Shown here: piece after piece, positions 26,113 through 34,195 of the stretch
Layout of the letters: each line of letters opens with the position of its first letter
Position numbering within the stretch: the stretch's first letter is position 1
Source: Flemingiibacterium sp964603455
Lineage (GTDB): Bacteria > Bacillota > Clostridia > Oscillospirales > CAG-272
NCBI GenBank assembly: GCA_964603455.1
Contig: CAZRVL010000003.1
Span: 1-64,000, forward strand
Reading direction: 5' to 3'
Length of the DNA: 64,000 bases
Notes under the pieces: model-generated
Database searches by the model: none
What the model was told of the DNA's origin: nothing
What the model saw: only the letters and a program-made list of their open reading frames with translations
Program-made: the position numbers and the translations under genes

Positions 26113-26925
26113 TTAGTTTTCTCCTATATAAAATTTATCATCTTCGGTAAGTTCGAGCAGGTCTATAACACGCTCGGCTTTTTTCTTCTCAGCTTCAAGC
26201 TCTGCGGGATGATGTGCATCGCTTGCAAAATAGAACTTACAGCCGACCTTTTTCGCAATGCGATACGGGCGCATGATCGTGTCAAGGTCGCAGGTCGTTT
26301 TCTCATTCGGGAAAAGCTCACTCATTCCGAAGTTCAGTTCGATTCCTACACCGCGCTCGGCTGCCTTTTTGAATACGCGCTCCATTTCACTGTCTGGTAT
26401 CAGCTTCAAAACTTCATCATATTTTCCGGGTGACATGAGCGAACAGGTCAAGTGCGCTAGTCCGACCTTTTTGAACGGAATATCCATATCGAGCAGCGTA
26501 TCGAATCTGTCGATCCAAAGCTTTGCGCGTTCTGCCGAATCTTCATCTCCGCGGCAGGTAAAGCCGTTCATATGCAGATGAGTTGTCGGGACAACAACAA
26601 AATCGAATTTGTCGAATGCTTCCTTCGATATACCAAGAGTCATATCAGCCTTCATATCTGTCTCACAGCCGAACAAAAATTCAATTCCATCGGCTTTTTC
26701 GAGCGGAAGAGCCTCTGCGATATGCGCATAATCCTGATTCGAATAGAATCCGAACGATTCAGCTCCCTTGACATTCTCGTCCCAGTAATGGTCTGTCAGG
26801 CATATCGTCTTAAGCCCGAATTTCTGTGCGTAAGCCAATATAGCAGCAGTAGTCTGAGCCGGGTCGTTCGAGCAGAGCGACAGCTTCGAATGAATATGCA
26901 GATCGTTATCAAAAATGTAACGCAT
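26113..26925 (-). CDS. PHP-domain protein, histidinol-phosphatase-like, paralogue B
   Basis: A 270-residue PHP-fold protein: DLHIHSKLSLCSND (motif I), CLTDHYWDEN (motif II), GCETDM (metal Glu), PTTHLHMNG and FASDAHHPAE (C-terminal metal Asp/His). It resembles HisK-type histidinol phosphatases and YcdX-like enzymes in length, but no other his genes occur in the window, so a histidine role is not supported. First gene of the PHP pair, with AAGGAG upstream of ATG. Confidence 0.85.
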   Translation of the reverse strand: MRYIFDNDLHIHSKLSLCSNDPAQTTAAILAYAQKFGLKTICLTDHYWDENVKGAESFGFYSNQDYAHIAEALPLEKADGIEFLFGCETDMKADMTLGISKEAFDKFDFVVVPTTHLHMNGFTCRGDEDSAERAKLWIDRFDTLLDMDIPFKKVGLAHLTCSLMSPGKYDEVLKLIPDSEMERVFKKAAERGVGIELNFGMSELFPNEKTTCDLDTIMRPYRIAKKVGCKFYFASDAHHPAELEAEKKKAERVIDLLELTEDDKFYIGEN

Positions 26926-27310
26926 TCAAATATCTCCTTTTCAACGGATACAAAATATCCTTATGTCTACGGTTATTATTATATCACCTTTTCTCTCATT
27001 TGTCAAGACAAAAAACACTTTTTTCCACAACAAGTTTTAATAAATCCACATTTCAGCGAACTGTTAAAATTCATTGTGTATTAATATAAAATTTACTATA
27101 AGCAAAAAAAAAGCTATATTATTCATAATTTCATGATATAATAAGATTAGTCGGATTTTCTGACGACAAATTAAACACAAAGCTTCGATCATATATTTCC
27201 GATACGCGCAATTCACAGTATCGGCTGATGAGCGAATTTTTGTAACATCGAACAAGTTCAATATTTGAGCGGAAAGGTATCTTTCGCAAATCGAAAGACA
27301 TGGTAATACA
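26926..27310. other. Divergent intergenic region with structured 5' leader
   Basis: No gene. It holds the minus promoter for the PHP pair and a plus-strand TGATATAAT (27134-27142) with poor -35 for the solute-binding gene, giving a leader of about 160 nt. In that leader are stems CCGATAC/GTATCGG (27199-27205, 27218-27224) and TCTTTCG/CGAAAGA (27280-27286, 27292-27298). Confidence 0.5.
26978..27006 (-). promoter_or_regulatory. Promoter of PHP pair
   Basis: TTGACA (27001-27006), 17 bp ending in TGA, TATAAT (26978-26983). Confidence 0.85.
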
Positions 27311-28783
27311 ATGAAAAAAAGGATTTTATCATTAGCCCTTCTTTGTGCGTTGGTGCTCTCGCAGTTCGCCTGCGGAACGCAAAGTGACGTTCAAAGCGAC
27401 ACGACCGAATCCGAAAGCACAACTACGGCAGCAACCTCCGATGAGACTGAGCTATCGGATGACCTGCCTGACAAGACCTTCGGCGGCAGAACCTTTACAA
27501 CTTTAGCAGCCGATTATATGGAATCCGGCTATATCGCCGATGAAGCCAACGGTGATGTCATAAACGATGCAGTCTACAAGCGCAATCAAGCAGTAATGGA
27601 GCGTTTTGACATTGAACTCGTAACCAAGACCGACACATACAACAATGTTGCACAGACCTTACAGTCTTCCGTAATGGCAGGTGATGATGAATATCAGCTC
27701 GTTGCGAACCACGTCATAAGATTCGGCGGTGCTGTTATGAGCGACATTCTTTTGAACTGGTACGATGTTCCGTATGTTGACTTTTCTAAGCCGTGGTGGT
27801 CGGACTCTACAGTAAACGATATGACTTACAACGGTGTTGCTCTGCTTGCGGTAGGCGACTACGCTCTTGACAGCCTCGGAAGAACATATTGCATATTCTA
27901 CAACAAAAAATCCGCCGAGGAATATCACTTCGGAAACCTTTATGACGTTGTATATGACGGAAAATGGACTATTGATTATATCATAAACCTCTGCAAGGAT
28001 GTATACTCCGACCTCAACGGTAACGGTCAACAGGACGGCGAAGACTTCTACGGCTTCACAACGGCAAAGACTTCTCCTATAGATGCGTTCCTCTGGTCAT
28101 CCGGAGGAAAGATATTCACCAAGACCTCGGACGGAAAGCTTGAATACAACTACAACAATGAGCATACTGTAGAGATACTCGAAAAGCTCTACAAAATGTG
28201 CTATGAATCCGATGGCATAACCGTCAACCGTCCGCAATATGAGGACAACAACAACAGCCATTACATAGCACGTCACTCCTTCATAGACAGTCTCTCCGCA
28301 ATGATCCCCGGAACTCTCAACATGACTGTTGAATATTTCCGCGAGCTCGACTTCGATTACGGTATCCTTCCTTATCCGAAATTCGATGAGGATCAGGACG
28401 AATACTACACGATGGTCGATGGCGGTCATGCGGCTCTCGGTGTTCCGAAATCTGTAGAAGACCTTGAGTTTGTCGGTATCATCACCGAAGCACTCAATGC
28501 CGAATCGCACAAAATAGTCTTCCCGGCATATTATGAGGTCGCACTGAAGGTAAAGTATACACGCGATGATGAATCTGTCAAGATGCTCGACATGATAGTT
28601 GACAGCCGTGTATTCGATTTCGGTTATGTTTACGACAACTGGAAAGGTGTTTCGTTCTTCTTTGAATGGCTTATAAGGAACGAATCCACCGATTTCGCTT
28701 CCTATTACGCTCAGAACGGTCAGACCGCAGAAGCCTACTACGAAGAACTTATCGAATATTTCGATTCGGTATCAAATAACTAA
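27311..28783 (+). CDS. Solute-binding lipoprotein, paralogue 3
   Basis: A 490-residue lipoprotein binding protein. Its lipobox FAC-G places Cys at about residue 20, followed by a Ser/Thr-rich linker. Conserved blocks are DKTFGGRTFTTL, DVINDAVYKRNQAVMERFDIE, KWTIDYIINLCKDVYS, the complete EF-hand-like loop DLNGNGQQDGED, DGGHAALGVPKSV and TRDDESVKMLDMIVDSRVFDFGYVYDNW. It is followed by a near-copy (paralogue 4) and lacks permease neighbours. The start region is unusual: GGAAAGG, a 7-bp hairpin, then a four-codon ORF (ATG at 27300) whose TGA overlaps this ATG. Confidence 0.87.
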   Translation: MKKRILSLALLCALVLSQFACGTQSDVQSDTTESESTTTAATSDETELSDDLPDKTFGGRTFTTLAADYMESGYIADEANGDVINDAVYKRNQAVMERFDIELVTKTDTYNNVAQTLQSSVMAGDDEYQLVANHVIRFGGAVMSDILLNWYDVPYVDFSKPWWSDSTVNDMTYNGVALLAVGDYALDSLGRTYCIFYNKKSAEEYHFGNLYDVVYDGKWTIDYIINLCKDVYSDLNGNGQQDGEDFYGFTTAKTSPIDAFLWSSGGKIFTKTSDGKLEYNYNNEHTVEILEKLYKMCYESDGITVNRPQYEDNNNSHYIARHSFIDSLSAMIPGTLNMTVEYFRELDFDYGILPYPKFDEDQDEYYTMVDGGHAALGVPKSVEDLEFVGIITEALNAESHKIVFPAYYEVALKVKYTRDDESVKMLDMIVDSRVFDFGYVYDNWKGVSFFFEWLIRNESTDFASYYAQNGQTAEAYYEELIEYFDSVSNN

Positions 28784-28850
28784 CAAATTCAGTCATCGGT
28801 ATATGCCGGGGACTTTTCTTCCGTATAAAGCTGCGATTTTGTTGTTCATG

Positions 28851-28882
28851 TTGCACAATTTTTCACATTTTGATTTGTGCAA
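28851..28882. repeat. Inverted repeat TTGCACAA between paralogues 3 and 4
   Basis: TTGCACAA (28851-28858) and TTGTGCAA (28875-28882), 16 bp apart, lie 35 bp before the -35 box of paralogue 4. Operator candidate; no U-run. Confidence 0.4.
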
Positions 28883-28916
28883 TGCGCCAAACATAGTGTT
28901 TTTGATCAAAAAATAC

Positions 28917-28944
28917 TTGACAAAAAAAAAAAAAATGGTATAAT
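28917..28944 (+). promoter_or_regulatory. Promoter of paralogue 4
   Basis: TTGACA (28917-28922), 16-bp spacer that is nearly all A, ending TGG, TATAAT (28939-28944). The A13 run in the spacer is itself length-prone. Confidence 0.85.
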
Positions 28945-28989
28945 AGTAGTATACATAAAGCTTCATGAGCTCGAAAGGAAAATTTAGCC

Positions 28990-30459
28990 ATGTTCAAACG
29001 TATAACCGCTTTAACTCTTGCGATACTCATTTCACTCTTAGCTTCTTGCGGCACTGCTCAAGACGATGTCCAGGGAACCACCTCAACCGATACATCGACT
29101 GACACATCGGACAATATTACCGGAGAAGTCTCGGATGATCTGCCCGACAAGACCTTTGACGGACGAACCTTCACTACCTTCACATTTACAAGCTTGGAAA
29201 ATGACTATATCGCCGATGAAGCCAATGGTGATGTCATAAACGATGCAGTCTACGAACGAAATCAAAAGGTAATGGAAAGATTCGATGTCAAGCTTGAAAC
29301 CGCGGTAGATACATATCAAAATGTTTCACAGATGCTGAAAAGCTCGGTAATGGCAGGCGATGATGAATATCAGCTTGTCGCAAACCATGTAGTCAGCTTC
29401 AGTGGAGTCGTCCAAAGCGATGTACTCATGAACTTCTATGATGTTCCGTATATAGATTTCGAAAAGCCCTGGTGGTCGGATTCCACAATTGAAGATATGA
29501 CATATAAGAATGTCGCGCTTCTGGCGGTCGGAGACTATGCGCTTTCAAGTCTTGCGCAGACCTATTGCTATTTCTACGACAAGCAGGCTGCCGAGGAATA
29601 CCACTTCGAAAATCTCTATGATGTCGTAAACGAAGGCAAGTGGACTCTCGATTATGTTATGGATATGTGCAAAAACATATATCGCGATCTAAACGGAAAC
29701 GGTCAGCAGGACGGCGAGGATTATTACGGATTTACATCTACCGTTTTGTCTCCGATAAATTCCTATCTCTGGTCATCCGGAAATAAGGTATTCACAAAGC
29801 AAAAGGACGGAACCTTCGAATACACCTATAACAATGAGCATACTGTTGAGATAATCGAAAAGCTCTATAAAATGTGCTATGAGTCAGACGGCATAACTGT
29901 CTCGCGTCCGCAGTATAAGGATTCCGACCCTGACAGACACTACAAGGCAGTATATTCCTTCAATGAAAATCTCACGGCAATGATCCCCGGAACGCTTAAC
30001 TTCGCCGTTCAATATTTCCGTGAGCGCAGCACGGAATACGGAATACTTCCCTATCCGAAATTCGATGAAGCACAGGAAAGATATATGACATCGGTCGATG
30101 GCGGACACGCTGTTCTGGCTATTCCGAAGTCGGTGCAGGATCTTGAGTTTGTCGGTATCATCACCGAAGCGCTCAATGCCGAATCGCACAAGATAGTCTT
30201 CCCGGCATACTATGAGATTGCACTCAAGGTCAAGTATTCGCATGATGATGAATCTGTCAAAATGCTCGATATGATCGTTGACAGCCGCGTATTCGACTTC
30301 GGCTATGTTTACGACAACTGGAAGGGCGTTTCATTCATCTTTTCAAGCATGATGAGCGAAAAGACCACTGATTTTGCTTCTTATTACGCGAAAAAGAGTC
30401 CTGCCGCAGAAAAATATTACGAGGAACTTTTCGAATATTTCGATTCCTTAGCCAATTAA
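28990..30459 (+). CDS. Solute-binding lipoprotein, paralogue 4
   Basis: A 489-residue tandem near-duplicate of paralogue 3; the C-terminal third is almost identical (for example VGIITEALNAESHKIVFPAY). Lipobox LASC, EF-hand-like DLNGNGQQDGED retained. Divergence is greatest in the linker and around the putative ligand cleft (SGNKVFTKQKDG, RSTEYGILPYPK), suggesting a related but shifted ligand. It has its own strong promoter and AAAGGA, so it is independently transcribed. Confidence 0.87.
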   Translation: MFKRITALTLAILISLLASCGTAQDDVQGTTSTDTSTDTSDNITGEVSDDLPDKTFDGRTFTTFTFTSLENDYIADEANGDVINDAVYERNQKVMERFDVKLETAVDTYQNVSQMLKSSVMAGDDEYQLVANHVVSFSGVVQSDVLMNFYDVPYIDFEKPWWSDSTIEDMTYKNVALLAVGDYALSSLAQTYCYFYDKQAAEEYHFENLYDVVNEGKWTLDYVMDMCKNIYRDLNGNGQQDGEDYYGFTSTVLSPINSYLWSSGNKVFTKQKDGTFEYTYNNEHTVEIIEKLYKMCYESDGITVSRPQYKDSDPDRHYKAVYSFNENLTAMIPGTLNFAVQYFRERSTEYGILPYPKFDEAQERYMTSVDGGHAVLAIPKSVQDLEFVGIITEALNAESHKIVFPAYYEIALKVKYSHDDESVKMLDMIVDSRVFDFGYVYDNWKGVSFIFSSMMSEKTTDFASYYAKKSPAAEKYYEELFEYFDSLAN

Positions 30460-30472
30460 TAAAAGCATACTT

Positions 30473-30502
30473 AAAGAGACATCAATGATACGATGTCTCT
30501 TT
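30473..30502. terminator. Bidirectional terminator between paralogues 4 and 5
   Basis: An 11-bp perfect stem AAAGAGACATC/GATGTCTCTTT, between convergent genes. ACTTTTTAC follows on the plus strand. Confidence 0.8.
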
Positions 30503-30516
30503 ACTTTTTACATATT

Positions 30517-31974
30517 TTACTTATCGAGCGAGGTATGCAGTTTTTCGATCTCCGCCTTTACGGTCGATTCCATAGATGCGAAGGTCGATGCGAAGTTGGC
30601 ATTGCCTGCCGCAAAGGTCTTCTCTACCAGCGGATTTGCCACGGTATTCTGCCATGCGTTTATTCCGAAATCGAAGCTGATAGAATTGATTATTATATCG
30701 ACCATTTCAGCCGATTCGTCATCTCTTGCGGCTTTACCCTTAAGAACGACTTCCTTATATGTCGGAATAAGATTCTGCTGAGAGTCGTATGAAAGTGCTT
30801 CGAGAATGATACCAACATTTTCCATTCTCTCTTCGGGGAGTGTCTTCAAGAGCACGGATATTTCAGCTCCGAAGGACGGTGCGTAGTATCTGTACTGTTC
30901 CTCGTCATATTTCGGACAGGGAACGAAGCCGACATCAATATCGAGCTGACGCTTGTCTTCAAGTCCGAGCAGATGGTCAACAATAAAAAGTACACCGTTG
31001 CTCTTGAAATCGCCCTTTCCGCCTACATCGTCAACATTTCCACCGATCTGACCGTCATATACCTCAGGCTGCATAAAGGTGTTGTATATCTTTATCAGCT
31101 TTTCGACAGCCGCCTCATTATTCGGAAGGTCGAATACCGGGAAGCCGTCATCGTCCTTTGAAATATAGCTTATGCCCGAGCCGAGGATAGCGCGATTGCA
31201 AAATTCCTTCCACGATCCGGTAATTCCAAATCGGTCATCGTCAGAAGTCATCACAGTATCACCGTTGAGATCGGCATATGCTTGCTTTGCAAGAGCAGCC
31301 ATCTTATCTATAGTCCACTTTCCATCCGATGCCAACTGATAAATGTCTATGTCAGAGTTGAGCTGATTATATATGTCCTTGTTGAAGGTATATCCGGCAG
31401 CTCTTGAAAGCACGCTAAGACTGAAGTTTCCGGAAGCCGCATACTGCTTTCCGCCGATATTGAACACTTCAGTAGCCGAGGGATTCCACCACTCCTTGTC
31501 GAGATCGACATACGGAAGTTCATTCCAATCCATGAGATATTCAGCCGCGCCGAGCGTCCACAAGTCATATGAGAACCAAACATCATAGTTTGAATCACCT
31601 GCCATTACCTCAGCCTGAATGGTTGAAGCGTTTATCATATCAGAGCCATTAACGTTTATAGTACAGCCAAAACGCTCCTCAATACGGCGATTTCGTCTGT
31701 ATATCTCATCGTTTACAAGGTCTCCGTCCTCTGCCTCAGATTCAAGGTCTACATTAGCCCATGACAGCCAACTCGAATTGAAGTGATTTATCGAAAATTC
31801 AAAGCCGTCCATATCCTTTTCGGGCAGTCCATCTCCCTTTTCCTCGACCACGGCAGTCGTATCATCAGAGCTTGCCGTTGTTGTATCGGTAGAAGTCTTT
31901 TCGTCACCGCAAGACATTGTGCCTGCAAGCATAGCTCCGAGAATAAGAAGTGTTATCAAACGTTTTGATTTCAT
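30517..31974 (-). CDS. Solute-binding lipoprotein, paralogue 5
   Basis: A 485-residue lipoprotein with lipobox TMSC (Cys at about 22). It is the most divergent of the five: the EF-hand-like loop reads DLNGDTVMTSDD. The shared DLVNDEIYRRNRRIEERFGC, EWWNPSATEVFNIGGKQYAAS, GKWTIDKMAALAKQAY and ARDDESAEMVDIIINS blocks remain. It is preceded by AAAGGAGAG. Its -10 (32024-32029) is intact, but the -35 side is interrupted by the scaffold gap, and the right flank suggests a C10 tract in the promoter spacer. Confidence 0.86.
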   Translation of the reverse strand: MKSKRLITLLILGAMLAGTMSCGDEKTSTDTTTASSDDTTAVVEEKGDGLPEKDMDGFEFSINHFNSSWLSWANVDLESEAEDGDLVNDEIYRRNRRIEERFGCTINVNGSDMINASTIQAEVMAGDSNYDVWFSYDLWTLGAAEYLMDWNELPYVDLDKEWWNPSATEVFNIGGKQYAASGNFSLSVLSRAAGYTFNKDIYNQLNSDIDIYQLASDGKWTIDKMAALAKQAYADLNGDTVMTSDDDRFGITGSWKEFCNRAILGSGISYISKDDDGFPVFDLPNNEAAVEKLIKIYNTFMQPEVYDGQIGGNVDDVGGKGDFKSNGVLFIVDHLLGLEDKRQLDIDVGFVPCPKYDEEQYRYYAPSFGAEISVLLKTLPEERMENVGIILEALSYDSQQNLIPTYKEVVLKGKAARDDESAEMVDIIINSISFDFGINAWQNTVANPLVEKTFAAGNANFASTFASMESTVKAEIEKLHTSLDK

Positions 31975-32033
31975 ATTTGTCTCTCCTTTAACAATATTAA
32001 CATTTTGTATTATTTACACTAATATTATATCAC

Positions 32034-32103
32034 GCGGCGCCCGGGGTTTGTGGTTGGTGTGGGTGGGGTGTTTTGGTTTGTTGGGTGTGGTGGGGTGGGG
32101 GGT
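32034..32103. other. Low-complexity G/T sequence next to gap, probable artefact
   Basis: About 70 bases made almost only of G and T after a short GC stretch, unlike anything else in the window, run into ten Ns. Most likely a low-quality contig end beyond a homopolymer. Confidence 0.7.
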
Positions 32104-32113
32104 NNNNNNNNNN
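32104..32113. other. Scaffold gap (10 N)
   Basis: Ten Ns. TTATATCAC occurs on both sides (32025-32033 and 32114-32122), suggesting that the flanks really overlap and the gap holds no missing sequence. Confidence 0.95.
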
Positions 32114-32121
32114 TTATATCA

Positions 32122-32131
32122 CCCCCCCCCC
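32122..32131. repeat. C10 homopolymer at gap edge
   Basis: Ten Cs directly after the duplicated TTATATCAC. If the flanks are merged they fall between the -35 (GTGACA on minus, 32138-32143) and the -10 (32024-32029) of solute-binding paralogue 5. Confidence 0.85.
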
Positions 32132-32182
32132 AGCTTTTGTCACTGGTTTTCATGGTTTGTTTACATTTATTCAGTGACGAAA

Positions 32183-32207
32183 AAAGCAGGGTCTATTCCC
32201 CTGCTTT
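32183..32207. terminator. Terminator of second LacI gene
   Basis: AAAGCAGGG/CCCTGCTTT, a 9-bp stem, with T-runs on both strands (TTTTTTCG on minus). Confidence 0.85.
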
Positions 32208-32231
32208 TTGTATATATTTGGAATACATATT

Positions 32232-33200
32232 TTAATTATTTTTTAGTGCTGTAGTATCACGGATTATGAGATCACAACAGAGCTTTATCTTCTGTACAGC
32301 GCAAGGCTCTTCCGACTCGATCTTCTTGATGAGCAGATCTGCCGCCGCAGTGACCATCTCATCTGAAAATGTCCTGATCGTTGTCAGCGGTATCTGAGCA
32401 TATGCCGAGCTTGGTATATCGTTTATTCCGATTATCGAAATATCTTCGGGAACTCGCTTTCCGTATTGACCGAATGTGTGTATCGCTCCGAAAGCTACCT
32501 CATCATATGCCGCTAAAAATGCAGTCGGACAGTTTCGAGACTTTACAAAATATTCTGCTCCCTCAACACCTATCATTTCAAATCGCTGTGAGCTTACAAA
32601 GCAGTCACGCGGCGAAAATGTCAATCCGTTCCGAATCATGACATTTTTGAAATAATCAAGCTTCGCTGTGGTATTTTTTTCGCCGATATAGCCGATATGC
32701 CTGTGTCCGAGAGAAATCAAATGCTTTACCGCATCATCTATTCCGCTTTCAACATCAAACTCGACCGAATCACATCGCTTATTTCCCGATGAGCCGAGAA
32801 ATATCACGGGAATTTCGCTCTTATGAGTCACCTCACAGGATTCAAACGAAATTATCCCATCCGCCAGCTTTTCATTCACGATAATATCAAAAAGCTCAAA
32901 AAATCGCTCATGCTCAAAACCGCATATCATTATTGAAGTTTCAAATCCGCGCTTCGAAAGATAATCCGCGATCATCGTTGCCATAGTTGAATAATATACG
33001 CTGACTATCTCCGGCACGATAACTGTTACACGCTTTGACTTATGCGTGCGGTGATATTTCGGGCGGACGACACCGTATTCAGCTGCCGCCTTCCTGACCA
33101 GCACAGCGGTGTCCTCACTTATCTCGCCGCTTCCGGAAAGCACCTTCGAAACTGTTGACGGAGAAACTCCGATGAGTTGTGCTAATTTTCGATATGTCAT
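32232..33200 (-). CDS. LacI-family transcriptional regulator (second)
   Basis: A 322-residue repressor. Helix-turn-helix YRKLAQLIGVSPSTVSKVLSGSGEIS at the N-terminus, then a sugar-binding sensor (VTVIVPEIVSVYYSTM, HLISLGHRHIGYIGE, FLAAYDEVAFGAIHTF, ISIIGINDIPSS). GGAGGGG precedes the ATG. Its neighbour across the gap region is solute-binding paralogue 5, a plausible target. A palindrome near its own promoter (33259-33275) suggests autoregulation. Confidence 0.92.
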   Translation of the reverse strand: MTYRKLAQLIGVSPSTVSKVLSGSGEISEDTAVLVRKAAAEYGVVRPKYHRTHKSKRVTVIVPEIVSVYYSTMATMIADYLSKRGFETSIMICGFEHERFFELFDIIVNEKLADGIISFESCEVTHKSEIPVIFLGSSGNKRCDSVEFDVESGIDDAVKHLISLGHRHIGYIGEKNTTAKLDYFKNVMIRNGLTFSPRDCFVSSQRFEMIGVEGAEYFVKSRNCPTAFLAAYDEVAFGAIHTFGQYGKRVPEDISIIGINDIPSSAYAQIPLTTIRTFSDEMVTAAADLLIKKIESEEPCAVQKIKLCCDLIIRDTTALKNN

Positions 33201-33258
33201 ATCTTCCCCTCCATGAGTTTATTATACAACAGTTTGCGAAAAAAAGCAATAGAATTTC

Positions 33259-33275
33259 TACGAAACAATTTCGTA
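33259..33275. promoter_or_regulatory. Palindrome upstream of second LacI gene
   Basis: TACGAAA-CAA-TTTCGTA, perfect 7-bp arms, about 60-75 bp before the start codon, near the -35 side of TATAAT at about 33222-33227. Candidate operator. Confidence 0.5.
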
Positions 33276-33279
33276 ATTA

Positions 33280-34191
33280 TCACACGCCATCGCCGTCAAA
33301 ATTCGGAATAAAGCTCTCCTTTGCAGCCTCACGCTCCTGGATGAAGGCATTTTTTATTCCAAGCGACAGAGCATGATCGATCAGCTTGTGGTATTCATAG
33401 GTGGTGATCCGCCTCGAAAGCTCGGGATATTTCGCTTTGTCAAGCATTGCCGTCGGCGTATATTGGCTCATAAGGCTGTAAAATATATCGTTTCCATATT
33501 CTGAAAAAAGATATTCTATTACATTGATCGATTCCTTGAGCTGTCCGGGAAGGAGCAGATGACGAACGATTACTCCGCGAGTCATAATCCCGTGTTCATC
33601 AAATTCGGCTTTTGGACACAGCTCGACCATTTTTTTAAGTGATCGCTTTGCATAAAGCGGATAATCCGGTGCGGCAGAATATTTTTTCGAAAGATCATCG
33701 GAAATATATTTGAAATCAGGCAGAAAAATATCCACAGTACCCGAAAGCTTAGATATTATCTCCGGAAGCTCATATCCGCTGCTGTTGTAGAGTACAGGGA
33801 TATTCAAACCGCGTGAACGCGCAATCTTGACCGCTTCGATTATCGACGGCGAAAACATAGTCGGAGTTACAAGATTTATATTGTTGGCTTTTTTTGCCTG
33901 CAATTCGAGAAATATCTCAGCGAGCCTATCGACTGTTACTTTTTTTCCGCTGCAAGCACCACGCCTTGAGATCTCTCCGTTCTGGCAATATACGCATCCG
34001 AGCGTACATCCGCAGAAGAATACGGTTCCCGACCCATTTTTTCCAGAAATACATGGTTCTTCCCACATATGCAATGCCGCACGTGCTATGCGCATTTCAT
34101 CGGTCTGTGAACAAAATCCGACTGTATGAGTTCTGTCTATCCCACACCTTCGCGGACAAAGCGTGCAGGATCTATATAATGATATGTTCAT
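33280..34191 (-). CDS. PflX-like radical SAM protein
   Basis: About 303 residues. It carries an N-terminal Cys-rich block (SCTLCPRRCGID) and the radical SAM cluster motif in CGCTLGCVYCQN (C-x3-C-x2-C), followed by the AdoMet barrel (INLVTPTMFSP, VDIFLPDFKY, RHLLLPGQ). It matches the COG1313 group annotated as putative pyruvate formate-lyase activase PflX, whose true substrate is unknown. I take ATG 34191 (MNISLYRS), since the family begins there; ten extra upstream codons overlap the CapA gene. Last in the queH-ygjP-capA unit. Confidence 0.85.
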   Translation of the reverse strand: MNISLYRSCTLCPRRCGIDRTHTVGFCSQTDEMRIARAALHMWEEPCISGKNGSGTVFFCGCTLGCVYCQNGEISRRGACSGKKVTVDRLAEIFLELQAKKANNINLVTPTMFSPSIIEAVKIARSRGLNIPVLYNSSGYELPEIISKLSGTVDIFLPDFKYISDDLSKKYSAAPDYPLYAKRSLKKMVELCPKAEFDEHGIMTRGVIVRHLLLPGQLKESINVIEYLFSEYGNDIFYSLMSQYTPTAMLDKAKYPELSRRITTYEYHKLIDHALSLGIKNAFIQEREAAKESFIPNFDGDGV

Positions 34192-34195
34192 AGCG

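Noticed and set aside
26113..26925. Histidine biosynthesis hisK
   Set aside because: The fold fits but there is no his gene context and the operon partner is another PHP protein.
27064..27261. 65-codon minus-strand frame in the 385-bp intergenic region
   Set aside because: It covers the plus-strand promoter and leader stems; no Shine-Dalgarno sequence and no recognisable protein features.
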